5,431 nt of DNA from Christensenella sp. (GCA_019420085.1 JAHZHV010000189.1:1-5431); one strand, 5' to 3'. Positions 1 through 5,431 are shown, numbered from the stretch's first letter. Numbers and translations are program-made. The notes: a model not told the origin generated them from the letters alone.

Positions 1-432
1 GTTATCAACCGCATCAATAATCAGCATATTGGGAATCGCGCGCATAATTGCCACGTCTTCCACAGACAGGTGTGTACCGCCATTGAGTTCGGAATAGATT
101 CCAGGATCCGTGCCGACAAGCTTGACATGCAGGCCGGAATACTGAATGGAAATGACAATCTGATCATAGCAGCGACGTGTAATAAACGGCGTCAGAGAGT
201 GAACAACCGGGATCATGCCGGCCTCGGACATACCCGCAGCAATGCCGATAGAATTTGCCTCCGCAATACCAGCCTGCACGAAGCGATCCGGATAAGCCTG
301 ACCAAAGCGATAAGTGAAGGTAAACGGCAAATCGTTCTCAATTGCAACGATGTCAAGACCTTCTTTGACAAGATCAATCAGCGTATCGGCAAGAACCTCG
401 CCGCCAAGTTTCGTTTCATATTCAATAGCCAT
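1..432 (-). CDS. Transketolase, C-terminal subunit (partial; 3' end beyond the window)
   Basis: This is the pyrimidine-binding half of a two-subunit, thiamine-diphosphate-dependent transketolase, which should pair with the N-terminal subunit encoded just upstream to transfer two-carbon ketol units between sugars in the cytosol. The first 144 residues are visible and the frame is open to the window edge. The family motif GIAE lies at residues 55-58, with E58 as the expected Glu that activates the thiamine ring. TRRCYDQI (85-92) matches the usual aromatic/DQI segment, and GGTHLSVEDVAIMRAIPN (118-135) matches the THQ..ED.A.MRAIPN block. The ATG at 430-432 follows AAAGGAG at 441-447 with an 8-nt spacer, 28 bp after the stop of the N-subunit. 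Odd points are EA instead of EQ after GIA, HL instead of HQ, and TDPGIYSELNGG where typical members have a SHAG...DGA-like stretch. A 1-deoxyxylulose-5-phosphate synthase is less likely because that enzyme is a single chain. Confidence 0.9.
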   Translation of the reverse strand, partial: MAIEYETKLGGEVLADTLIDLVKEGLDIVAIENDLPFTFTYRFGQAYPDRFVQAGIAEANSIGIAAGMSEAGMIPVVHSLTPFITRRCYDQIVISIQYSGLHVKLVGTDPGIYSELNGGTHLSVEDVAIMRAIPNMLIIDAVDN

Positions 433-440
433 GATGTTTT

Positions 441-447
441 CTCCTTT
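441..447 (-). promoter_or_regulatory. Ribosome binding site of the transketolase C-subunit
   Basis: AAAGGAG on the minus strand lies 8 nt before the ATG at 430-432, inside the 28-bp gap after the N-subunit stop codon. It supports that start, and the close spacing fits equal production of the two transketolase subunits. Confidence 0.75.
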
Positions 448-460
448 GCGACTGTGCGTT

Positions 461-1303
461 TCAGCAGGTCTGGTCGATATACTCGCAGCTTGCAAGGTAG
501 TCCTCGCGCGTCAGAGGCATGTTATGCACGCGGCGCTCATTCTCGGCAGGCTTGAAGCCCTTGCCCTTAATCGTATTGCAGACAATGCATACGGGTTTGC
601 GGATCGCCTTTGCGCTGACAATCGCCTCACGGATGGCATCGACATCATGACCATTGACATTATCGATGACCGCAAAGCCAAAGGACTTGAATATCTCTGC
701 CGGATCGCCGTAATCAAGCACCTCGGCAATCGAGCCGCCGACCTGATAGTTGTTCTTATCAACAAAGCAGATAAAGTTGTCAAGCTTGCGTGCTCCCGCA
801 AACATCGCGGCTTCCCAAACCTGACCTTCCTGAATCTCACCGTCGCCAACGATCGCATACACCGTCAGATCCTTGCCCTTGATCTTGGCAGCCATCGCCT
901 GACCAACAGCCGCGGAAATGCCCTGGCCCAAAGAGCCGCAGGTCATATCAATGCCGGGCGTACGAATACGATCGCAGTGGCTGGGCAGATTCGTCTTGGG
1001 ACGATTCAGCGTGAAAAGCATCTCCTTGGGGAAGAATCCCTTACGCGCCAGCGTCGCATACAGGCCGGGGCCGGCATGACCCTTGGACAACACGAAGCGG
1101 TCGCGATCTTCCCACTTCGGATCTTCCGGACGCACATTCATCTGATCAAAATACAGCACCGTCAGAATGTCGATGATCGACATACTGCCGCCGATGTGTG
1201 TACCGAACTGGCCTTCGCTCAGCTGCATCAGCATCTCCAGCGTCCACTTGCGGATTTCGTTTGCCGTTGCCTTCAGCTCGCGGCGTTTGGTTTCGTCAAG
1301 CAT
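461..1303 (-). CDS. Transketolase, N-terminal subunit
   Basis: This is the pyrophosphate-binding half of a split transketolase, 280 residues long, a usual length for the type. In order it shows THIGGSMSIIDIL (35-47), SKGHAGPGLYATLA (73-86) with the conserved His at 76, SHCDR (108-112), CGSLGQG (122-128), and the thiamine-diphosphate motif starting GDGEIQEGQ (153-161), with D175-N176 and NN at 184-185 downstream. TIKGKGF (244-250) and a late His at 260 follow. GDG to N holds the Mg-diphosphate in this family. The start at 1301-1303 is preferred over an in-frame ATG at 1361-1363, because AAGGAGGT lies 7 nt upstream and the extra 20 codons resemble no family member. It is followed after 28 bp by the C-subunit, so the pair should form one enzyme. 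Its natural sugar substrates cannot be read from the sequence; the presence of unusual neighbours suggests a pathway-specific enzyme rather than the housekeeping transketolase. Confidence 0.93.
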   Translation of the reverse strand: MLDETKRRELKATANEIRKWTLEMLMQLSEGQFGTHIGGSMSIIDILTVLYFDQMNVRPEDPKWEDRDRFVLSKGHAGPGLYATLARKGFFPKEMLFTLNRPKTNLPSHCDRIRTPGIDMTCGSLGQGISAAVGQAMAAKIKGKDLTVYAIVGDGEIQEGQVWEAAMFAGARKLDNFICFVDKNNYQVGGSIAEVLDYGDPAEIFKSFGFAVIDNVNGHDVDAIREAIVSAKAIRKPVCIVCNTIKGKGFKPAENERRVHNMPLTREDYLASCEYIDQTC

Positions 1304-1310
1304 GCAATTA

Positions 1311-1318
1311 ACCTCCTT
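1311..1318 (-). promoter_or_regulatory. Ribosome binding site that fixes the transketolase N-subunit start
   Basis: AAGGAGGT on the minus strand is a near-perfect anti-16S match 7 nt before the ATG at 1301-1303. The longer reading frame from 1363 has only a weak AAGGG sequence 3 nt upstream and begins inside a stem-loop, so this site decides for the shorter protein. Confidence 0.85.
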
Positions 1319-1334
1319 GAATATCAGGGGCTGC

Positions 1335-1363
1335 ATGCACGGGTCTGGACATGTCCCGTGCAT
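1335..1363 (-). repeat. Inverted repeat (RNA stem-loop) between the Fe-ADH and transketolase genes
   Basis: ATGCACGGG at 1335-1343 and CCCGTGCAT at 1355-1363 form a perfect 9-bp stem with an 11-nt loop. An overlapping perfect palindrome, GGACATGTCC, occupies 1347-1356. In the minus-strand transcript the stem lies 34 nt after the Fe-ADH stop codon and before the transketolase ribosome binding site. There is no run of U after the stem, so it is unlikely to be a full intrinsic terminator. It could stabilise or punctuate the mRNA, or the DNA palindrome could bind a protein. Confidence 0.6.
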
Positions 1364-1396
1364 CGCCCTTATGCTCGTTTCTATTTGCAGGCAGAC

Positions 1397-2509
1397 TTAC
1401 AGAATCGCTTCCAACGTCTCCAGCACGTCAGCCTCACTCAGTTCAACCGGCGAGTTCTTCGTTACAAGCGCCGTCGCACCCAGCTTTGCAAGCTGCGGCA
1501 AATCCTCTGCCTTGATGCCATAATCAGACAGCTTGCGGGAAATTCCCGTATCGTCCATCATCTTCTCGATCGCAGATGCAAATTCCTCGGTATCCTTGCA
1601 GCCCACCATATGCACCAATGCATCCATTTCTTCCTGCACGGCGCCGGAGAACCGCCGAATCATAGACGGCAGCGTCAATACACACGCCGTACCATGGTCG
1701 ATACCGAAATTCGTCGTCAGGCCAAAGCTGATGCCGTGGCAGGCCGTCGTACGCGTCTGTCCCATGGCAAGGCCGCCCAAAAGGCTTGCAACAGACATAT
1801 TGGTGCGCGCCTTTTCATTCTGCGGTTCGGCATATGCCGTCATCAGGTTCTCCATGACGAGTTTGACGGACATAATCGAATAGCTCTGTGCAATGGGATT
1901 GCGCGCCAAAGACCAGTAAGACTCCACTGCATGGCACAGCGCATCCAGGCCCGTCGCAGCCGTGACACGAGGCGGCAGAGAGTACGTCATAACCGGGTCA
2001 AGCAGCGCAATGTCCGGCAGGAAATCAAAGCTGACCCAGGGGCGCTTGGTATGTGCCTTGTGATCCGTGAACACGCCCACGTTGCTGACTTCACTACCCG
2101 TGCCTGCCGTAGTGGGTACACAAATCAGGTACGCACGCTTATTCTCCAGTTTCTTGCCGCCGTTGATATAATCGTCAATGCTGCCCTCATTCGTGCGCAG
2201 CATCGCTGCAGCCTTCGCTACATCCAGTGTCGAACCGCCGCCGATACCAACAACGCCGACCACGCCAAGTTCACGCGCACACGCCGCCGCGCGATCCGCC
2301 GTCTCAAAACTGGGATTGGGCTCGACATCCGTAAATACCGCCGTCGTGCGGTTGCCAAGGATCTTCTGTACTCGATCCGTCACACCGATCTTCTGCATGA
2401 TGCGGTCGGCAACGATCAGAATCGGTCCCGCCGGAAACAGCGCATCCAGCTTGTCCAGATTGTCGGCGCCACAAACCACGCGCGTCGGCATGCAGTACTC
2501 AAAATTCAT
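1397..2509 (-). CDS. Iron-containing alcohol dehydrogenase
   Basis: This is a group III, metal-dependent alcohol dehydrogenase of 370 residues, a typical length, which should interconvert an aldehyde and an alcohol with NAD(P)(H) in the cytosol. The N-terminal dinucleotide-binding domain carries GIGGGSTLDVAK (88-99), with GGGS at 90-93. PTTAGTGSEVS (132-142) is the second family signature. The four metal ligands of the family are all recognisable: D189 and H193 in GLDALCHAVES, H258 in TTACHGIS, and H272 in IDHGTAC. The C-terminal domain is helical, as expected. The start follows GGGAGGT at 2517-2523 by 7 nt. It lies directly downstream of a candidate promoter and operator and 93 bp upstream of the transketolase pair, so an aldehyde produced by the transketolase is a plausible substrate (inference). 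Reductases for glycolaldehyde, sulfoacetaldehyde or phosphonoacetaldehyde belong to this superfamily, but the sequence does not choose among them. Confidence 0.93.
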   Translation of the reverse strand: MNFEYCMPTRVVCGADNLDKLDALFPAGPILIVADRIMQKIGVTDRVQKILGNRTTAVFTDVEPNPSFETADRAAACARELGVVGVVGIGGGSTLDVAKAAAMLRTNEGSIDDYINGGKKLENKRAYLICVPTTAGTGSEVSNVGVFTDHKAHTKRPWVSFDFLPDIALLDPVMTYSLPPRVTAATGLDALCHAVESYWSLARNPIAQSYSIMSVKLVMENLMTAYAEPQNEKARTNMSVASLLGGLAMGQTRTTACHGISFGLTTNFGIDHGTACVLTLPSMIRRFSGAVQEEMDALVHMVGCKDTEEFASAIEKMMDDTGISRKLSDYGIKAEDLPQLAKLGATALVTKNSPVELSEADVLETLEAIL

Positions 2510-2526
2510 CGCAAAGACCTCCCAAG

Positions 2527-2538
2527 ATTGTATACAAT
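2527..2538. promoter_or_regulatory. Perfect 12-bp palindrome, candidate GntR-family operator
   Basis: ATTGTATACAAT reads the same on both strands. Its TGT-AT-ACA core fits the general yGT...ACr operator pattern of GntR-family regulators. It lies at about +3 to +14 relative to the start predicted from the adjacent TATAAT box and just upstream of the Fe-ADH ribosome binding site. A repressor bound there would block early transcription. The regulator gene is not in the window, so the family assignment is inference. Confidence 0.6.
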
Positions 2539-2547
2539 TACTTCTTC

Positions 2548-2576
2548 ATTATAGGCCTGCGGCACGGGCGCGTTAA
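2548..2576 (-). promoter_or_regulatory. Candidate sigma-70-type promoter for the Fe-ADH and transketolase genes
   Basis: On the minus strand, TTAACG (2571-2576) is a 4-of-6 match to the -35 consensus. After an optimal 17-bp spacer comes a perfect TATAAT -10 box (2548-2553). Transcription would start near 2541, giving a leader of about 30 nt to the Fe-ADH start. Its position in an unusually wide gap and the operator-like palindrome just downstream strengthen the call. Confidence 0.65.
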
Positions 2577-2588
2577 CGCCCTTCCGCA
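2558..2588 (-). repeat. Interrupted stem-loop after the LarA-like gene
   Basis: TGCGG (2558-2562) pairs with CCGCA (2584-2588), and GGGCG (2566-2570) pairs with CGCCC (2577-2581). A small internal loop separates the two stems and the terminal loop has 6 nt. The centre also contains the DNA palindrome GCGTTAACGC (2570-2579). The structure begins 16 nt after the LarA-like stop codon and is GC-rich, but it is followed by GGCCTATAATG rather than a U-run. It may be a weak terminator or an mRNA 3'-end stabiliser. It overlaps the -35 box of the candidate promoter. Confidence 0.5.
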
Positions 2589-2604
2589 ACGCATATACAC
2601 TGCC

Positions 2605-4056
2605 TTAAATCTGTTCGCCCTTCATCATCAGATGCACCGCCGCCGTCTTAAACGTACGCGGCAACGCCAGGATATGCGGATTGGGGCCAACAAATTTCTT
2701 CTTGGCATCCTCCAGCGCTTCTTCAAACGTAGCGCGGGTCTTCAGCCCCATGCCGCGTGCAATGCCGGGCTCCTGTGCGCCGACAATATAAATGGCGCTG
2801 GTATTCATCTCGGCAATATGACCGCAGCTCATCATCGAGAAGCCATGGAACGGATGGAAGGCATTGGCAAAACGGTATTTGCGAATGTATTCTTCATTCG
2901 TGGCAAAGTACTCGCCATAGCGATCCATATCCGGAAGGATATTCATGTAGTCATGCTGGAACATCTCGTATAGTTCACGCAGATACGGCCAGCGCTCATC
3001 ATGGAAATAACCGTTGCAAATCGACGAACAAATGATCACGCAATTGTCCTTCATGACGCGTTTATGCCGGATGACCTGCGCCGAAAGCGCCTGCATCATC
3101 TGAATGGGGTTGGTTCCCATACCGTCGCCGTAATGGAAGTTCTGCGGCATGCCAAACACCATTACATCATACTTTTCTTCTGCAAACGGTACGTAAGTAC
3201 GCTTGTCGGCAACCTTCCAGCTTTCCGGCTGCATGATCTTTGCATAGCCCGAGAAAATAGCGATCTGACGCGAATAGGTATCCAGCACAGCATCACAGCA
3301 GAAGAAGGGATGTCCCATCTTTTCTTCCATGTGCATGCCAATCTCATCGAACTTCGTACGCATCAGACTCTTGCCGGACACTGGCGTAAAGTCCGCACGG
3401 TGCATCACCTTGGGCACATGATGGGATGCGATGGAACGCCAATGCGTAATACCTGTCGCACAGTGCTTATACCCGCCCGAATAGCCGCCATAGGGATTGC
3501 CCTGTGCATGTCCGATCAAAATGGGGATATCGCAGTCAAAGACATACTTGTTCATCAGCACCGGATCACCACGTTTTGTCGTACCGAGGTCAACCATATG
3601 ATCCGGATCTTCCGAGTCATGCGAAGTAATCTGATTTGTATAGTAGAATTCATCAAACAGCTCCTGACCCAGGATCTGCTTCATCTCGCTGACCGTGGCA
3701 CGCGGATGCAGACCATTGGAAAACAGAAGAAGGATGTCTTCCTTTTTCACGCCGCCGGCATACAGTTCGTCCAGACACGCGCGAATAGAAACACGCCGGT
3801 GTGACGTGGGCTGACAGCCGCCTTTGACAATATCGGGAATGACAAATACGACCTTCTTGCCCGGCGCCGCCAGTTCGCGCAGCGCAGGCATGCCAAGGGG
3901 ATTGCGGATACTCTCCAGCGTCGCGGCGTAGAGGCTGTCCCAATCCTGCGCAAGGCAAGGCGGATCCGGGATCGTCTCACCCGGGATAAATACATCGGTA
4001 TTATCCGGCAGCTGTGCCGCCATCAGACCGTTGCCATATTCAAATTCAAGCTTCAT
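2605..4056 (-). CDS. LarA-like nickel-dependent hydroxyacid racemase/epimerase family protein
   Basis: This 483-residue protein belongs to the LarA (lactate racemase, DUF2088) superfamily. Characterised members use a nickel-pincer nucleotide cofactor to racemise or epimerise 2-hydroxy acids by hydride transfer. Visible family blocks are NGLHPRAT (114-121), whose H117 matches catalytic His108 of Lactobacillus plantarum LarA; SHDSEDPD (145-152); GGYSGGYK (190-197), whose K197 matches the cofactor-bearing Lys184; and H213, 16 residues later, matching the Ni ligand His200. At the position of catalytic His174, ten residues before the Lys, this protein has N187; H183 is nearby. The early DxTRP motif is changed to PDIVKGG (74-80). 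It is longer than L. plantarum LarA. Its ATG lies 17 bp after the TIM-like stop, whose TAA overlaps the ribosome binding site. The cofactor-making genes larB, larC and larE are not in the window. The substrate is unknown; context suggests a sugar acid or similar compound (inference). Confidence 0.85.
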   Translation of the reverse strand: MKLEFEYGNGLMAAQLPDNTDVFIPGETIPDPPCLAQDWDSLYAATLESIRNPLGMPALRELAAPGKKVVFVIPDIVKGGCQPTSHRRVSIRACLDELYAGGVKKEDILLLFSNGLHPRATVSEMKQILGQELFDEFYYTNQITSHDSEDPDHMVDLGTTKRGDPVLMNKYVFDCDIPILIGHAQGNPYGGYSGGYKHCATGITHWRSIASHHVPKVMHRADFTPVSGKSLMRTKFDEIGMHMEEKMGHPFFCCDAVLDTYSRQIAIFSGYAKIMQPESWKVADKRTYVPFAEEKYDVMVFGMPQNFHYGDGMGTNPIQMMQALSAQVIRHKRVMKDNCVIICSSICNGYFHDERWPYLRELYEMFQHDYMNILPDMDRYGEYFATNEEYIRKYRFANAFHPFHGFSMMSCGHIAEMNTSAIYIVGAQEPGIARGMGLKTRATFEEALEDAKKKFVGPNPHILALPRTFKTAAVHLMMKGEQI

Positions 4057-4068
4057 GACCTTTTTTCG

Positions 4069-4076
4069 CCTCCTTA
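4069..4076 (-). promoter_or_regulatory. Ribosome binding site overlapping the upstream stop codon
   Basis: TAAGGAGG on the minus strand combines the TAA stop of the TIM-like gene with the AAGGAGG ribosome binding site of the LarA-like gene. The spacer to the ATG at 4054-4056 is 12 nt, on the long side. The arrangement suggests translational coupling of the two genes. Confidence 0.7.
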
Positions 4077-5006
4077 TTTTTTCATATACTCGTCGATAAT
4101 TTCCTTCAGTCCTGCCGGTTCAAACGCCACGGGCTGTGTAAACTTCGTCAATGCCACAAGGCCGCCGCCGATGGTATCGATCGCACTGATCGCCGCAGCA
4201 TTTTCCTTCTTGAGGCCGCCGCCATAGACGACCGGAATCTCCATCCCAAGCTCTTCCAGCAGAATCTGTCGGATCTGCGCAGAGACAAAGGCGATGTAAT
4301 CCGGTCCCGGCGGCGTCTTTCCGGGTCCGATTGCCCATACGGGCTCATAACCAATCCACAGCTGCCGGTTGTCAAGCAGCGGTTTGGCCTGTGCCAGTGC
4401 ACCGCACAGCTGCCGGCGCAGCACCTTGATAATACGCGGCTTTTGTTCTTCAAAGGAACCTTCCCCACGCTCCTGTGCCGTCTCCCCGACACAGAAGACA
4501 ACATCCATTCCCCGAGACAATGCACAGACGACCTCATCGCCAAACAGTTTATCCGCCGCCTCATAAGCGCGTGCCGCACAGTCGGCATCCTGCGCAATGC
4601 GCGGATCGTACATCGTCAAAAAGTCGTGTTTATCCCTGCGCTCCTCACTGTGTGCAATCAGCGCCCATTCACAGCCCAGTGCACGCGCCGCAGCCGCCGG
4701 AAGGTTCGTCGTAAATGCGCCAAAGTTTCCGCCCGGTGCAACGTCCTGCCGGTAGACGCTTTGGCAGCCCAACGTCAAAGTGCGCACGGCATCGCAGGCA
4801 TAGCGTGCCCGCTGTGCCACAGCCGTGGGAATCAGCGCCTCCGGAAAAAAGAACGTCACGCCGACGCCCTCCAGGCGTCCAAGGCCGGCCTCTACCGCCG
4901 CGTCGATTACGTCGCGCGCCCAAGCCGTGGTATCCTGCGTCGGGCAGATTCCACCCATGCTTACCGGCACATCGAAGCGTTTCAAGTTGACAAAAATCTG
5001 TCTCAT
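4074..5006 (-). CDS. Divergent triosephosphate-isomerase-like protein
   Basis: This is a TIM-barrel aldose-ketose isomerase homologue of 310 residues, longer than the usual 250 or so. The catalytic set of triosephosphate isomerase is present: N7 and K9 in FVNLKRF (5-11), H119 in AHSEERR (118-124), and E221 in GYEPVWAIGPGKTPP (219-233), which also contains the mobile loop 6. FCVGETAQER (171-180) is another family signature. About 20 extra residues lie between HSEERR and FCVGE. The phosphate-gripping elements are changed: loop 7 is YGGG (261-264) instead of YGGS, and loop 8 reads GLVALTKF (282-289) where GG is normal. The substrate may therefore not be glyceraldehyde-3-phosphate/DHAP (inference); tetrose or non-phosphorylated sugars are alternatives. 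The start is supported by AAGGAGG at 5011-5017 with a short 4-nt spacer, and by the need for the N-terminal N-x-K. It lies 46 bp after the PFK-like gene and is coupled to the LarA-like gene. Confidence 0.85.
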   Translation of the reverse strand: MRQIFVNLKRFDVPVSMGGICPTQDTTAWARDVIDAAVEAGLGRLEGVGVTFFFPEALIPTAVAQRARYACDAVRTLTLGCQSVYRQDVAPGGNFGAFTTNLPAAAARALGCEWALIAHSEERRDKHDFLTMYDPRIAQDADCAARAYEAADKLFGDEVVCALSRGMDVVFCVGETAQERGEGSFEEQKPRIIKVLRRQLCGALAQAKPLLDNRQLWIGYEPVWAIGPGKTPPGPDYIAFVSAQIRQILLEELGMEIPVVYGGGLKKENAAAISAIDTIGGGLVALTKFTQPVAFEPAGLKEIIDEYMKK

Positions 5007-5052
5007 ACTGCCTCCTTCACTGAAATGGTCAAGTGATGGTAGTCCCGCACGC

Positions 5053-5431
5053 TCAGCGAACGGGAACGAGTTCTTCTACCGGTCCTGTCACCGGCATCGT
5101 CAGCAGCTGCGCCATCTGCGGAGGCAGCATGTCGCAAAGCGGACGCATATACGTAAAGAACTTCTCGTTGACATCGTTCTTTTCGTCGTTAAACCAATCA
5201 TCCGGAATCGTCTTGTTGCGCCCTGCAACCGCAGCCGCAGGCGTCAAGATGGGTTCCACCCGATACGGATCGTCGCTGACACGTTCCCAGCCGACAACCA
5301 TACCCGTATGCCCCTTCGCCGCACACAGCATTGCAAGGCGCCCCATGTCGATTGCTTCACTTCGATCCTGCTTGGATGCCCTGTAGTCTGCGCGCGCCAG
5401 CATACCGATGCGTTCAGGCCGCCCCTGAATC
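5053..5431 (-). CDS. Phosphofructokinase-family protein (C-terminal part; 5' end beyond the window)
   Basis: Only the last 125 residues are visible, reading in frame from 5430 to a TGA at 5053-5055. The fragment looks like the C-terminal domain of the 6-phosphofructokinase family (PF00365), which phosphorylates fructose-6-phosphate with ATP or pyrophosphate. The evidence is the pattern ASKQDRSEAIDMGRLA (residues about 18-33), resembling the substrate-binding helix region of the family; then GHTGMVVGWER (39-49); then IPDDWFNDEKNDVNEKFF (about 75-92), resembling the (M/I)PxxFINxxGNDVTxxF stretch near the end of long bacterial, often pyrophosphate-type PFKs. The ATP or PPi selectivity motif (GGDG/GGDD-type) and the catalytic residues lie outside the window, so the phosphate donor and the substrate cannot be decided. 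It is the first visible gene of the set, followed by the TIM-like gene after 46 bp. Confidence 0.7.
   Translation of the reverse strand, partial: IQGRPERIGMLARADYRASKQDRSEAIDMGRLAMLCAAKGHTGMVVGWERVSDDPYRVEPILTPAAAVAGRNKTIPDDWFNDEKNDVNEKFFTYMRPLCDMLPPQMAQLLTMPVTGPVEELVPVR

Noticed and set aside
1304..1363. 20-residue N-terminal extension of the transketolase N-subunit from an upstream ATG
   Set aside because: The extension covers the stem-loop and the strong ribosome binding site at 1311-1318, and it resembles no part of the family. The start at 1303 is better.
314..2554. 746-codon open frame on the plus strand, antisense to the transketolase N-subunit and the Fe-ADH
   Set aside because: It lies in exact codon register with both minus-strand genes, so it stays open merely because those genes avoid TTA, CTA and TCA codons. 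Its translation shows no family motifs, and the minus-strand proteins have clear catalytic signatures.
2591..2601. Second operator-like half site (GTGTATATG on the minus strand) near the LarA-like stop codon
   Set aside because: Only one half matches the TGTATA core of the palindrome at 2527-2538 and the other half does not. This is expected by chance in AT-rich spacer.
3001..3804. 267-codon plus-strand open frame opposite the LarA-like gene
   Set aside because: It is likewise in codon register with the real gene, lacks a convincing ribosome binding site and shows no recognisable domain.
4074..5006. Housekeeping triosephosphate isomerase (tpiA)
   Set aside because: The length of 310 residues, the extra segment and the lost phosphate-binding residues make a gene symbol for the glycolytic enzyme unsafe.
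5007..5052. Possible promoter in the PFK/TIM gap (TTGACC on the minus strand)
   Set aside because: No acceptable -10 box follows at 16-18 bp; the best candidate falls on the TIM-like start codon.

Overview
All genes in this window lie on the minus strand, so transcription runs from position 5431 towards position 1. In that order they are: the C-terminal end of a phosphofructokinase-family protein, a divergent triosephosphate-isomerase-like protein, a LarA (lactate racemase)-like nickel-enzyme homologue, an iron-containing alcohol dehydrogenase, the N-terminal subunit of a two-subunit transketolase, and the first 144 residues of its C-terminal subunit. Intergenic gaps are 17 to 95 bp, and no stretch of 300 bp lacks a gene. 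I saw no RNA genes, insertion sequences, CRISPR arrays or tRNAs.

The organism is probably an anaerobic member of the Firmicutes/Clostridia, perhaps from the gut. This is an inference from strong AAGGAGG-type ribosome binding sites, the split transketolase (common in Clostridia), the LarA-like and Fe-dependent enzymes, and moderately GC-rich sequence. The window cannot give the species.

The set looks like a carbohydrate or sugar-acid catabolic operon whose exact substrate cannot be read from the sequence. Transketolase moves two-carbon units between sugars, TIM-like enzymes interconvert aldoses and ketoses, LarA-like enzymes racemise or epimerise 2-hydroxy acids, Fe-ADHs reduce small aldehydes or oxidise alcohols, and PFK-family proteins phosphorylate sugar phosphates. 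Several members depart from the textbook enzyme at important positions. The TIM-like protein keeps its catalytic Asn, Lys, His and Glu but has lost the Ser and Gly-Gly that hold the substrate phosphate. The LarA-like protein keeps the cofactor Lys and Ni-ligand His but has Asn where one catalytic His is expected. The transketolase C-subunit also has altered substrate-side motifs. Together these suggest a pathway for an unusual sugar, possibly one without the usual phosphate group.

Regulation is most visible in the 95-bp gap before the alcohol dehydrogenase. It holds a good sigma-70-type promoter (TTAACG, 17-bp spacer, TATAAT), followed at about the transcription start by a perfect 12-bp palindrome resembling GntR-family operators. 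This suggests that the dehydrogenase and transketolase genes can be transcribed separately under a repressor. Stem-loops in this gap and in the next gap may adjust expression between the genes.
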